This document shows positions 27,361-36,021 of a stretch of 64,000 bases of DNA, piece after piece. The first letter of the stretch is position 1, and the number at the start of each line of letters is the position of its first letter. This DNA is from Burkholderiaceae bacterium (lineage in GTDB: Bacteria; Pseudomonadota; Gammaproteobacteria; Burkholderiales; Burkholderiaceae_C): contig JAEUOU010000032.1 of NCBI GenBank assembly GCA_016790575.1, forward strand, positions 1-64,000, read 5' to 3'. Under the pieces are notes generated by a model that saw only the letters and a program-made list of their open reading frames with translations, did no database searches and was not told the origin of the DNA. Both the position numbers and the translations under genes were made by a program.

Positions 27361-27872
27361 CGGACCACGAGGGAAAGGCTGATCGATCCTTCCCACAATG
27401 CAGGGGCCACGGCCGTGGTTCTGCGCAGCTGTACCTGGGATGGCATGGCGCGCGCATTGACACGGACCTGTATCAACCAATCGGCCAGCGCCTCGGCGGT
27501 GACCGATTTGACCGACACAACGACCCGTTCACCCTGGACCGTCACCTGGGAGTTGGCACCCAGACGGATCTTGGTCGACGATTCGATCTGACGGAGAGCC
27601 TCTTCGCGTGCAACCGGCGCCAGCGATTCGATGGATCTGGCCTGTTGCTCGATGAGCTGGACCTGCTGCAGTTGCTGCTCCAGCGCGGATCGCGTCGCGG
27701 GCGCCTCGCGCAGGGTTTTGATCGCCGGTTGCAAGGCAACCCACCAGAGCGCTCCAGCACCGACTACCAGCGTGGCAAGTGCCACCAGGATGCGCTCTCG
27801 CGGCGCCAGGCGGGTCCATGTTGCCCTAAGCCAGGTGGACCACGCAGCGGATTGTTGCGAAATCGGTTTCAT
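27357..27872 (-). CDS. gspM: Type II secretion protein GspM
   Basis: Inner-membrane partner of GspL, 171 residues: a short cytoplasmic N-terminus (WLRATWTRLAPRERILVALATLVVGAGALWWVALQPAI), a single membrane segment at about 25-50, a coiled-coil-like stretch rich in Gln/Leu, and a ferredoxin-like periplasmic domain. It overlaps gspL and gspN by 4 bases each. Confidence 0.9.
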   Translation of the reverse strand: MKPISQQSAAWSTWLRATWTRLAPRERILVALATLVVGAGALWWVALQPAIKTLREAPATRSALEQQLQQVQLIEQQARSIESLAPVAREEALRQIESSTKIRLGANSQVTVQGERVVVSVKSVTAEALADWLIQVRVNARAMPSQVQLRRTTAVAPALWEGSISLSLVVR

Positions 27873-29083
27873 CGGCTTCTCCCCTCGCTCAGCACGAGGC
27901 GTTCGCCGTCCTGTACCAATTGGTACCCCTTGGCCCGCAGCCGCGATTCGAGTTCATCGCGGCTGGCACCGTCCTGGCCGATCACGGTGGTGCGCAGGGA
28001 CTGGCCGTCGTAGTCCAGTTGACCGATCCGGGCGTTCGCGGCCAGGCTGTCTCCCATCGCCGTCAGCATGGTTTCAAAGTCCCCCGGCCCCGGTATGCCG
28101 GAGCGTTGGCGCAGTTGGGCCAGTTCCCGCTGCATCTGAACCGGGGCATCAATCACCAGTTTGAGGGAGGGAAAGGCGCGACGGGCCGTTTCGACAACAG
28201 TGTCCCGGGTACTCTGCTGCTGACGGCGTTCGTTCCATGCCCAGACGTTGAGCCCGACAATCTGGCTTGCCAGCAGCGCCAGGAGTCCCCATCGCGCGGC
28301 CCGCCAATGCGGTCCCTGCGCCAAGGCATGCCCGACTTGCCCCAGTGCTTTCGCCAGCCGCGCCTTGCCGGTCGTGGCGAACTGGAATTGGGCCAGATCC
28401 CATTCGGTGTCGAGCCGACTGGTGATGTATTGGGCGCGGGAAATCGGAGCAACCGGGTGTCCCAGTACGGATTCGGCGGCGGCAACGACGTCGGACTCTG
28501 CCGTGAACCGTGGAGAGTCGGCCGCTATGGCCGCTGCAACAGCCACGGTCTGGCCAGGTGACTCCAATGGAATCGACAAGGACCCGACGGATTCCTGCAG
28601 GTTGGTCATGACCAGCCAGGGACCTTGTGAGGAGCTGGTGACATGCACCCACGCCGGGCCTTCCCCGGGTGCGGCCTCAGGAACAATCCGTCCGACTCGA
28701 CGTCCGCTTGCTTCGAGGCCGCGTAAATGACCGGCAAGCCAGAGCGCGTCACAGGCGCCAATCCAGTATTCGCCCGTTTCAGATGCTCGTGGGGACAAAG
28801 AGAAATGCAGGGCTGACGGTTCATCGAGCAGGCGTTCCTCCAGGATGCCCTCGATGACCTGCCGTGTCCTTTGTTTGTCTTTCAGTACGGCCGCCGGCAT
28901 TTTGGCCCGATGCCAGCTTAATGCGCGGCTTGGGACCAACAGATCGATGTGAGATGCCGCGGGTATCAGCGCAACCGCCGACTGTGTGTGCTGTTCGGGT
29001 GTGCCTGCGCCGGTGTACTGGACGTACTCGTACGAAGGCGTTGCCTCAGCGGTCGTCAGGGGAAGTATGAGTACAAGAGCCAT
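27869..29083 (-). CDS. gspL: Type II secretion protein GspL
   Basis: Inner-membrane platform protein that recruits GspE; 404 residues with an actin-like cytoplasmic domain (LVPSRALSWHRAKMP near 49-63), a single membrane segment near residue 260 (WGLLALLASQIVGLNVWAW) and a periplasmic ferredoxin-like domain. A 65-base gap separates it from gspK; it holds a TACAAT box (minus strand, 29102-29107), so an internal promoter is possible. No strong ribosome binding site precedes the ATG. Confidence 0.9.
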   Translation of the reverse strand: MALVLILPLTTAEATPSYEYVQYTGAGTPEQHTQSAVALIPAASHIDLLVPSRALSWHRAKMPAAVLKDKQRTRQVIEGILEERLLDEPSALHFSLSPRASETGEYWIGACDALWLAGHLRGLEASGRRVGRIVPEAAPGEGPAWVHVTSSSQGPWLVMTNLQESVGSLSIPLESPGQTVAVAAAIAADSPRFTAESDVVAAAESVLGHPVAPISRAQYITSRLDTEWDLAQFQFATTGKARLAKALGQVGHALAQGPHWRAARWGLLALLASQIVGLNVWAWNERRQQQSTRDTVVETARRAFPSLKLVIDAPVQMQRELAQLRQRSGIPGPGDFETMLTAMGDSLAANARIGQLDYDGQSLRTTVIGQDGASRDELESRLRAKGYQLVQDGERLVLSEGRSR

Positions 29084-29148
29084 GGTTTCGGAGGTCGCAG
29101 CATTGTAGAGAGGCGATGTGAATGCATTCGCAGTGCTTGGCGCTCAGG

Positions 29149-30114
29149 TCAGGTTGCCGGTGCAACGGGCACCCGCTCACGCCACCGGGTGCGCACTGTC
29201 AGGCCATCGCGTTGCACCAGTGAACGCTCCTCGACGATCAGGTCATCCAGACGCAGGCGCCCACGGACTTCGAAGTACCGGGTGGATACACCAATCAGCG
29301 CGCTGTCCACGGCATCCAGGCCTGGCACAATCCGCGCGGCTTCAGCCAGACTGCGAAACGCGTTGCGTTGCCGCTCCGTCACCAGACGTTGCGCCTGGGC
29401 CATGTCCAGCCAAGGAACCGTCGCGTGAATCGCGGCTGCGCTTGCCGTATTGATATTGAGCGGCGTGCGCTCCGGCAGCAAGCTGATGTAGGGGCGCAAT
29501 CGCTCGAGGTTTTGCGCCGATACTCCGAGCCAGAGCAGATCGTCCACGCGGCTGGGCATCAGTGGGACGCCCGCGGGCGGCTTGCCGTCAGCTCCGGTGG
29601 TTCCGATGGCGGCACGGTGAAGTGCTTCGGCCATGACCCGCACCTGTCCGACCGGGAGACCCAGATGTTCGAAAAATTTCTCGAAGGTGCGAACCCCCGT
29701 CGCGGAGATCTCTTTGCCCTCAATGAGATTGCCAACGTTGAGTCGCCCCTGCAAGTCAACAATGGAACCAGACAGGAAGGCGTCTCGCTGATCGTCCGTG
29801 ACCTGTTGATCGGCGGAAAGAAATGTAGAAAGCCGCGCTTCCTCCAGCGGAACCGCCCAGGGCTCGGCCAGATGGTCGGCGCCGCCACTGCGCGCATCCT
29901 CGCGCAGGATCAGCCGAGCCCAATCCAGGGCTCCAACGAGCAACCAGGCGCTCTGGGTGCGTGAACGTTCAGCTTTTTCCGTTTCCGCCGCGCGCCACTG
30001 CTGCCAGAGCCCGGCGGCCGCCAAAGAGGCCACCAGCGTGACCGTGAGCATCGCCATCAGAAGGGCCGCTCCCGATTGACAACGTAGTGGCGCAGGACGG
30101 GCCGGTCGGGTCAT
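29149..30114 (-). CDS. gspK: Type II secretion minor pseudopilin GspK
   Basis: Large tip pseudopilin, 321 residues. A type III signal-like N-terminus (CQSGAALLMAMLTVTLVASLAAAGLWQQW) and the helix-hairpin-helix-like TPLNINTASAAAIHATVPWLDMAQAQRLV segment identify GspK. It overlaps gspJ by 4 bases (ATGA) at its start. Confidence 0.92.
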   Translation of the reverse strand: MTRPARPAPLRCQSGAALLMAMLTVTLVASLAAAGLWQQWRAAETEKAERSRTQSAWLLVGALDWARLILREDARSGGADHLAEPWAVPLEEARLSTFLSADQQVTDDQRDAFLSGSIVDLQGRLNVGNLIEGKEISATGVRTFEKFFEHLGLPVGQVRVMAEALHRAAIGTTGADGKPPAGVPLMPSRVDDLLWLGVSAQNLERLRPYISLLPERTPLNINTASAAAIHATVPWLDMAQAQRLVTERQRNAFRSLAEAARIVPGLDAVDSALIGVSTRYFEVRGRLRLDDLIVEERSLVQRDGLTVRTRWRERVPVAPAT

Positions 30115-30809
30115 GAACGGGTCCGGTTCAAGGCCGGACGGACCCAGTCGAGCGTGACCGGGCCGCTAGCCGCTTGTCCCGGGGACAGTTTCAGCACGAG
30201 CCTGATGCCGTCCGGGAGCGACGCGGCGGCGGTGGGAGTCCCCGCACCGGTGGGTGGGGTGGCCGCCCCGCCAGCGCCGTCGCTGGAAAGCGGGTTGGTC
30301 CAGGTGTCGCCGCGAAAATAGAAAACCTGCCACTCGTCGATGGGCAGGACCGCCACCTCCCGACGTTTCTGCGCCTCGCCGGGGTTCGCTATCCAGATTG
30401 ATGCTTCAGACCAGGCGCTTTCCCATTCCGCCCGCGTTTTGACGGGGGCGGACTGCCATCGGCGCCACTGTCCATCCCGTAGAGTCCAGGCGACCACCTG
30501 CAGCCCCGATCTGCCAGGCTGGTCAAACCGTCGCACCAGGCGGAGCGAACGCCCGTTCCAGTCCAGAGGCGCCGTAGCGGGCAGCTCTTCCAGGGACTCA
30601 AGATCGGTTCGCCATTGGGCGAACGCCGCCTGCATCACGAGCAACTCATCGGACCGTGTTTGCCCCGTCTCCTGGGAGCGCGCCATGCTGTCCAGGCCAC
30701 GCCAGCTCATGGTAGCAAGCAGCGCCATCACCGATATGGCAACCAGCACTTCAACCAGGGTAAAGCCGACCATTGCGGTCCGCGATCGCTTGCCGGAGTG
30801 GATATCCAT
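30111..30809 (-). CDS. gspJ: Type II secretion minor pseudopilin GspJ
   Basis: Pseudopilin of 232 residues with the prepilin motif MVG|FTLVEVLVAISVMALLATM after a short basic leader, and WRTDLESLEELP downstream. A Gly/Ala/Thr/Pro-rich loop (GAGGAATPPTGAGTPTAAA) lies near the end. The ATG at 30809 overlaps the gspI stop; the upstream frame extension is rejected. Confidence 0.92.
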   Translation of the reverse strand: MDIHSGKRSRTAMVGFTLVEVLVAISVMALLATMSWRGLDSMARSQETGQTRSDELLVMQAAFAQWRTDLESLEELPATAPLDWNGRSLRLVRRFDQPGRSGLQVVAWTLRDGQWRRWQSAPVKTRAEWESAWSEASIWIANPGEAQKRREVAVLPIDEWQVFYFRGDTWTNPLSSDGAGGAATPPTGAGTPTAAASLPDGIRLVLKLSPGQAASGPVTLDWVRPALNRTRS

Positions 30810-31198
30810 CAATGTCGCCCCACAATGGTCGAAAATTGCAGCAGGTACACCGCTTCCCGGCTTACCCGCGCGTCGACGCGGCGGAAACCGGGGTTGGGCG
30901 TGGGCCGAACGCTCACCAGTACCCCGTAAGCACGACCCGCCTGTTGGCATTCGCTTTCGCTGTCGCCGACGCCAGGCAAGTTGCCCGAAAGGCGCAAGCG
31001 GGCCAGAGCATTCTCGGCGCATATCTGCGCCAGCATGGCGTCACTCTGGCGTTCACTGTTCTGAATCAGGGTGTTGGCGCTGCGAAGACCTGCGGCCAGA
31101 GAAACAGCAACTATTGCCAAGGCAACCAGTATCTCTACCAGCGTGAACCCGGCCATGTCGGGGGCCTGTACACGATGGAGGTCTGAGCTGCAGGTCAC
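30809..31198 (-). CDS. gspI: Type II secretion minor pseudopilin GspI
   Basis: Pseudopilin of 129 residues with MAG|FTLVEILVALAIVAVSLAAGLRS as the prepilin cleavage site and hydrophobic helix. The GTG start at 31198 overlaps the gspH stop by 4 bases (GTGA), giving an 17-residue leader; an ATG at 31156 would leave only three leader residues. The stop overlaps the gspJ start by 1 base. Confidence 0.9.
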   Translation of the reverse strand: MTCSSDLHRVQAPDMAGFTLVEILVALAIVAVSLAAGLRSANTLIQNSERQSDAMLAQICAENALARLRLSGNLPGVGDSESECQQAGRAYGVLVSVRPTPNPGFRRVDARVSREAVYLLQFSTIVGRH

Positions 31199-31629
31199 TC
31201 GGGTGAATCCGAAATCCGAAAAGGCCGCAGGCCATCGGTTGCGATCCGACGCCTTGCCGATGGGGATTCGGAATGCCGCAACTCCACAAACTGCGGTTCA
31301 AGAATCGGCTCCGGACCCAGGGTAATCGGGCGCTCGGATTCGGCGCGGATCGACGAATTGGACCAACGTTCCGGCAAGACCCCTTTGGGAACACCGGCGA
31401 AATGAAAACCATCGACCGTCGTTGTCCAGGTCACCGGGACCCCGCTGGCGCGCGATTGCGCGCGAGCGGATTCAAATAGGGCGCTCAGGCGCACAGCCTC
31501 CCGCTCCAGTGCCGATTCCGCCGGGTCGGGGATGGCCATGGTGACGCCAACGGTTCCCAATGCGATGATGACCAGAACAACCAGCAACTCGAGCAGTGTG
31601 AAGCCACGCCAGCGTTTCTTCGGCGACAT
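31195..31629 (-). CDS. gspH: Type II secretion minor pseudopilin GspH
   Basis: Pseudopilin of 144 residues, leader MSPKKRWRG|FTLLELLVVLVIIALGTVGVTM. The ATG at 31629 gives an ordinary nine-residue leader. A longer frame from a TTG at 31659, overlapping gspG, is possible but gives an unusual leader. The stop overlaps the gspI start. Confidence 0.9.
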   Translation of the reverse strand: MSPKKRWRGFTLLELLVVLVIIALGTVGVTMAIPDPAESALEREAVRLSALFESARAQSRASGVPVTWTTTVDGFHFAGVPKGVLPERWSNSSIRAESERPITLGPEPILEPQFVELRHSESPSARRRIATDGLRPFRISDSPE

Positions 31630-31649
31630 GGGTTTGCCGATGTGCGGAA

Positions 31650-32087
31650 CTATTGCCAACTGCCGATGTCGGCATCATTGCCTTCTCCACCGGCTTTGCC
31701 GTCAGCCCCGAGTGACATGACGTCGATTTCGCCTTTGACGCCCGGGTTGAGGTATTGGTATGGCCTTCCCCATGGGTCGTTGGGGAGCTTTTCGAGATAG
31801 GGGCGCCAGTTCCCGGGTATCGGGGTGGCGCCGGGTTTGCGGACCAGGGCCTCGAGGCCCTGTTCCGAAGTGGGATAGCGTTGGTTGTCCAGCCGGTAGA
31901 GTTTCAGGGCCTGAACGATGTTGTTGACATCGGTGCGCGCAGCGGTTCCGCGTGCGTCGTCAGCGCGATCGAGCACGTTGGGCACGATCAGCGCGGCGAG
32001 GACGCCGATGATGACCAGCACAACCATCAACTCAATCAACGTGAAGCCGCGTCTCTTTCGCGGAGTAGGGGAAACAGTTTTTTTCAT
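31650..32087 (-). CDS. gspG: Type II secretion major pseudopilin GspG
   Basis: Major pseudopilin, 145 residues, with leader MKKTVSPTPRKRRG|FTLIELMVVLVIIGVLAALIVPNV and the GspG signatures RYPTSEQGLEALV and NDPWGRPYQYLNPG, ending in a DIGSWQ calcium-site-like tail. First gene of the leftward gsp operon; its promoter must lie in the 58-base interval shared with gspC. Confidence 0.96.
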   Translation of the reverse strand: MKKTVSPTPRKRRGFTLIELMVVLVIIGVLAALIVPNVLDRADDARGTAARTDVNNIVQALKLYRLDNQRYPTSEQGLEALVRKPGATPIPGNWRPYLEKLPNDPWGRPYQYLNPGVKGEIDVMSLGADGKAGGEGNDADIGSWQ

Positions 32088-32145
32088 AAACCGGGTTTTC
32101 TGGATTTGCCGGGTCGTGGCCAGTCTCAGGTGAGGGCTGGGGCTG

Positions 32146-32628
32146 ATGGCTTCAATCATAATCGCCGCCATGAGCCGCTACATGTCCAAAGTTGCGCCTT
32201 CCCTGATCACTTTTGTGGTGTGGGCGGCTGTTGCCACGAGTGTGATTGGGTGGGGCTTGAAGATACGACATGCCACTGCCCCATCGCAGTTGGCAATGCC
32301 GGTATCTGCGGTCGGCGCAGAAGTTACGCCGGCGACTTTGGCCCGCAGCCTGGGTGGGGGTGGACAAACCGCGCAGCCAGCCAACCCTGTTTCTGGTGGG
32401 GATCGAGGGCGATTCGGGTTGGTGGGCGTTGTCGCCTCGGGTGAGAGCAGCGGGGTCGCGCTCATCGCGATCGACGGAAAGCCGGCACGTCCTTATCGCG
32501 TGGGGGCCGAGGTCGCAGATGGATGGGTCGTCGAGAAACTGGGTTCGAGGAGTGCGGTTCTGGGGCCACTTAAAGGTCAGGGGGGCAAGCTCGAAATCGC
32601 GATGCCTCCCCTGGAGGCGCGCCGCTGA
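32146..32628 (+). CDS. gspC: Type II secretion inner-membrane protein GspC (short form)
   Basis: Links the inner-membrane platform to the secretin. The 160 residues have one N-terminal membrane segment (APSLITFVVWAAVATSVIGWGL) and a homology region (FGLVGVVASGESSGVALIAIDGKPARPYRVGAEVADGWVV); no PDZ domain follows, so this is the short form. It is divergent from gspG, separate from the rest of the operon. An ATG at 32170 is an equally possible start. Confidence 0.85.
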   Translation: MASIIIAAMSRYMSKVAPSLITFVVWAAVATSVIGWGLKIRHATAPSQLAMPVSAVGAEVTPATLARSLGGGGQTAQPANPVSGGDRGRFGLVGVVASGESSGVALIAIDGKPARPYRVGAEVADGWVVEKLGSRSAVLGPLKGQGGKLEIAMPPLEARR

Positions 32629-32657
32629 CCGCAGGGGAGCAAGGCGCAGGTGGATTC

Positions 32658-33398
32658 TCAGCGCAGATCGCCGTATTGAGTCGGGCCCAGTGGGGCAAAG
32701 TGGTCCGATTCGTCACTGAGCACTTGTGTCTCTGCAATTTCGGTGGTTTCTTCGCCAGTCAGGTGTCTCGAACCCGGTCGCACGGCCAATGGATCGGGGA
32801 ATTCCACTGGCGTGGTTTTCGCGCCTGACTGCACCTGGGAGCGAGCGCTTGTCGGGACATTGCTTGCGGCCAACGCTTGTTTCAGCCGATGAATTTCATC
32901 CGGTGCAATCGGATCGTGACGAGCATGCCGCGTCGGGGCCGGCACAACGGCCGGCTCAGTCGCACTGGTGGCATGCAAGCTGCCATCAGTTGCCAGACTT
33001 TCGGATTTTTTTGGACTCCGAATGCGCCAGTACACGGCTCCAACTGTGATGTCATATCGTGCCTTCGCCGTTTGCACGATCAGGTTTTCGATCTCGATGA
33101 ATCGGTCGAGTTCGGCGGACAACTGTGGAGCAAGCTCCATCATCACCAAGAATTGACGCCCTTTGTTGTCCGTGGCAAGTACTTTGAACTGGAATCCACT
33201 GCTAAGTACGCCCATCTTGACCATGGATTCGCGCACAAGCTTGTGCAGAAGCTCGCGCAAGCGAGCTCGTTCAGCGCGATAGTGGGCGGCCGTTCGGGCT
33301 TTTGAGTCCGATGGGCCAGCCTCAGACGCGTTTTTTTCCCCCGTACCTGGTGATTCGGGTTCAGCAGGCTTGCGCCCGAGCCAGTTGAACAAAGCCAT
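32658..33398 (-). CDS. Uncharacterised protein
   Basis: I do not recognise this 246-residue protein. It has no signal peptide or membrane segment. Residues about 35-130 look folded (RARLRELLHKLVRESMVKMGVL, FKVLATDNKGRQFLVMMELAP, ETLIVQTAKARYDITVGAVYWRI-like); residues 130-246 are low-complexity, Ser/Thr/Pro/Ala-rich and probably disordered. It begins MALFNWLGRKPAEPESPG, a style shared by many small betaproteobacterial cytoplasmic proteins. It converges on gspC with 29 bases between the stops and lies downstream of ilvA on the same strand after 107 bases. Confidence 0.75.
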   Translation of the reverse strand: MALFNWLGRKPAEPESPGTGEKNASEAGPSDSKARTAAHYRAERARLRELLHKLVRESMVKMGVLSSGFQFKVLATDNKGRQFLVMMELAPQLSAELDRFIEIENLIVQTAKARYDITVGAVYWRIRSPKKSESLATDGSLHATSATEPAVVPAPTRHARHDPIAPDEIHRLKQALAASNVPTSARSQVQSGAKTTPVEFPDPLAVRPGSRHLTGEETTEIAETQVLSDESDHFAPLGPTQYGDLR

Positions 33399-33505
33399 GG
33401 GTCAGGATTCTATTGAAAGGTCCGTCTGAGCACCAGCCCCGGCTTTCGCCATGTCGTTGGGCGGCCGGTTATGAACATGCACCGTCCAGCCGAGCATGAA
33501 TACGT

Positions 33506-35053
33506 TCAGCGCTGCAGGAAAAGTCGGTACACCGGATTGTCGGTTTCCTCGACATACGGGTATCCCAATGTGTCAAGGAAGACCTGGAACTCGCCGTCCT
33601 CGGACGGCGGCACCTGCAGGCCAACCAGGATCTTGCCGTAGTCTGCTCCTTGATTGCGGTAATGAAACAGGCTGATGTTCCAGCCCGGACGCATCAACGA
33701 CAGGAATTTCAGCAGAGCCCCTGGACGTTCCGGGAACACAAAACGCAGCAGTCGCTCGTCTTTTGCCAGGTCCGATCGGCCTCCCACCATGTGTCGAATA
33801 TGCTCCTGCGCCAGATCGTCATGGGTCAGGTCAATGGCGTCAAACCCATGTTTTCCGAAGGTTGCCACTATCTTCGCGCTTTCGCCGCGCCCATGGGTGC
33901 TCAGGCCAACAAACACATGGGCCCGCGTCGAATCGCTGATCCGGTAGTTGAACTCGGTTACATTGCGCGGGCTCTTGCCCTGGCCTTGGCCAGGCAAGTT
34001 CCCGATCAGTTCCAGAAAGCGTCGAAAACTGCCGCGCTCCTCCGGGATGGTGACCGCCATCAAAGCCTCGCGCTCTTCGCCAACCTCGGCACGTTCGGCC
34101 ACAAACCTGAGGCGATCGAAATTCATGTTGGCGCCGCACAAAATTGCCACGTAGGTTTCGCCCCGGCATTTTCGTGTCGCCACGTACTGTTTGACGGCGG
34201 CGACTGCGAGCGCACCTGCCGGCTCAACGATGCTTCGGGTATCGACGAAAATGTCCTTGATCGCAGCGCAGACCGAATCAGTGTCGACCGTCATAAACTC
34301 GTCGACCAGCGCACTGGTAACCCGGAAGGTTTCTTCTCCGACCTGCTTGACGGCCGTGCCATCGGAAAACAGGCCGACATCCGGCAATGTGATCCTGGAT
34401 TTCTCTCTGACGGAGCGAATCATGGCGTCAGAGTCATTCATCTGGACCCCGATCACCCGTATCTCCGGGCGCACCGCCTTCACGTAGCTCGCAACGCCGG
34501 AAATCAGTCCGCCGCCACCGATGGCGACAAAGATGGCGTCCAACGGACCTTGGTGTTGGCGCAGGATTTCCATTGCAATGGTGCCTTGCCCGGCGATGAC
34601 GTCAGGGTCGTCGAACGGGTGCACAAAGGTCAATCCGTGTTCCTGTTGCAGAACCAGTGCATGCGCGTAGGCGTCGGAATAGCTTTCGCCGTGTAGCACA
34701 ACTTCTCCGCCCAAGGTCTTGACCGCTTCAATCTTGACCGCCGGAGTTGTTGTCGGCATGACGATCACTGCCCGGGTCCCGAGCTTGTGCGCCCCTAGTG
34801 CTACACCCTGGGCGTGGTTTCCGGCTGACGCGCAAATAACTCCCCGCGCAAGTTGCTCTGGGCTCAGACGGACCATTTTGTTGTATGCGCCGCGGAGCTT
34901 GAAGCTGAACACGGGTTGCTGATCCTCTCGTTTCAGCAGGACCCGGTTGTGCAAGCGCCGTCCCAGATTGCGGGCCGGCACAAGATCGGTTTCCGAAGCG
35001 ACGTCGTAAACCCGGGCAGTCAGTACCCGTTGCAGGTAGTCGGAGGATTCCAT
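33506..35053 (-). CDS. ilvA: Threonine ammonia-lyase, biosynthetic
   Basis: PLP enzyme deaminating threonine to 2-oxobutanoate, the first step of isoleucine synthesis. The 515 residues equal the usual IlvA length (514 in E. coli). The catalytic part has FSFKLRGAYNKM with the PLP lysine and VAIGGGGLISGVA for phosphate binding; the C-terminal third has two ACT-like regulatory domains (RGSFRRFLELIGN and RPGALLKFLSLMRPGWNISLFHYRNQG), which confer isoleucine feedback. The ATG at 35053 is chosen by length; the frame stays open to 35329 but that part is not conserved-looking. Confidence 0.95.
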   Translation of the reverse strand: MESSDYLQRVLTARVYDVASETDLVPARNLGRRLHNRVLLKREDQQPVFSFKLRGAYNKMVRLSPEQLARGVICASAGNHAQGVALGAHKLGTRAVIVMPTTTPAVKIEAVKTLGGEVVLHGESYSDAYAHALVLQQEHGLTFVHPFDDPDVIAGQGTIAMEILRQHQGPLDAIFVAIGGGGLISGVASYVKAVRPEIRVIGVQMNDSDAMIRSVREKSRITLPDVGLFSDGTAVKQVGEETFRVTSALVDEFMTVDTDSVCAAIKDIFVDTRSIVEPAGALAVAAVKQYVATRKCRGETYVAILCGANMNFDRLRFVAERAEVGEEREALMAVTIPEERGSFRRFLELIGNLPGQGQGKSPRNVTEFNYRISDSTRAHVFVGLSTHGRGESAKIVATFGKHGFDAIDLTHDDLAQEHIRHMVGGRSDLAKDERLLRFVFPERPGALLKFLSLMRPGWNISLFHYRNQGADYGKILVGLQVPPSEDGEFQVFLDTLGYPYVEETDNPVYRLFLQR

Positions 35054-35279
35054 CAGTTCAGTTGTGGGGGGAGCGGCCGCGTGGGCCAATCCCGCATTGT
35101 GTCGCAAGCGTGCGCGGTGGCCGACAAGGCCGCGGGGGGCGGGAAGCGAAGCCGCCGTACGTGATGCCTCAAGGCAACTTGGCATGTGGCGATAATTTGG
35201 CGTGTTGTCGCAGCTGCGTGGGCCCCGGCGGGGTTCGCGTGTGATGCATTCAGGACTCGGATTGAAACTGGAGCGGGAT

Positions 35280-35729
35280 ATGGAGTGCAATGTCAGTTGG
35301 ACCGGCGGTGTCGGAACGCGGTCAGGCATGGGATTTGTGGCGGAGACGGGTAGCGGGCATGTTCTGGCAATGGATGGTGCTCCTGACAGCTTGCGCCCGG
35401 AACTTGGCGGCCAGAACCTGGCCCCCCGTCCGATGGAGACGCTGCTTGCTGGCGTTGGAGGCTGTTCGGCCTATGACGTGGTGCTGATTCTTCGTCGCGG
35501 GCGGCATGACGTGCGGGGCTGTTCGGTCAAACTCATTGCGGAGCGCGCAGAGCAGGATCCCAAGGTCTTTACCCGCATTCACATGCAGTTTCTGGTTTCG
35601 GGGAAAGGGCTTTCTGCCGCATCGGTCGAGCGAGCCATCGCGCTGAGTCACGAAAAATACTGCTCCGCCAGCATCATGGTCGGAAAAACGGCCGCGATTA
35701 CCACCGGGTACGAGATACAGGAAACCTAA
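35280..35729 (+). CDS. OsmC-family protein (YhfA-like)
   Basis: Member of the OsmC/Ohr fold, 149 residues, closely resembling E. coli YhfA across its length: PMETLLAGVGGCSAYDVVLILRRGRHDV, LSHEKYCSASIMVGKTAAIT. Cysteines at the two OsmC positions (GCSAYD and KYCSAS) are kept, consistent with peroxidase-type chemistry, though YhfA function is not established. The ATG at 35280 follows GGAG by six bases. It is divergent from ilvA across a 226-base interval in which I find no clear operator. Confidence 0.88.
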   Translation: MECNVSWTGGVGTRSGMGFVAETGSGHVLAMDGAPDSLRPELGGQNLAPRPMETLLAGVGGCSAYDVVLILRRGRHDVRGCSVKLIAERAEQDPKVFTRIHMQFLVSGKGLSAASVERAIALSHEKYCSASIMVGKTAAITTGYEIQET

Positions 35730-36021
35730 CTTGACTTCCCAGGGTAAACCAGAACTTGCAGGTCAAAGATGCAGCAGGCGCAAATTTTGCTTTTGCCTTT
35801 TGCCGGGCGCCTCACGGGCAGGTTGAGGGGTGTTTGTTGCACACCTGCAACGAAACGAAACTTCTCGCCATGATTCCTTTGCGGAAAAGGTCATCCTCTG
35901 GTGCAATTACATCAACTTCCCAAAAGGAGGTTGGCCCGGGGACCCGGCGGTCGCATGTCGTTCAAAGGCGACGCGTGTCCTTCGCACCGGAGCCCGATGT
36001 TTAACCTTGGAGAAACCTGCA
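35730..36021 (+). promoter_or_regulatory. Porin upstream region with possible promoter
   Basis: Non-coding stretch of 292 bases before the porin. A possible sigma-70 promoter is TTGCGG (35879-35884), 17 bases, TGCAAT (35902-35907), giving a leader of about 110 bases. Matches are partial. GGAG at 36009-36012 is the ribosome binding site. Confidence 0.3.
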
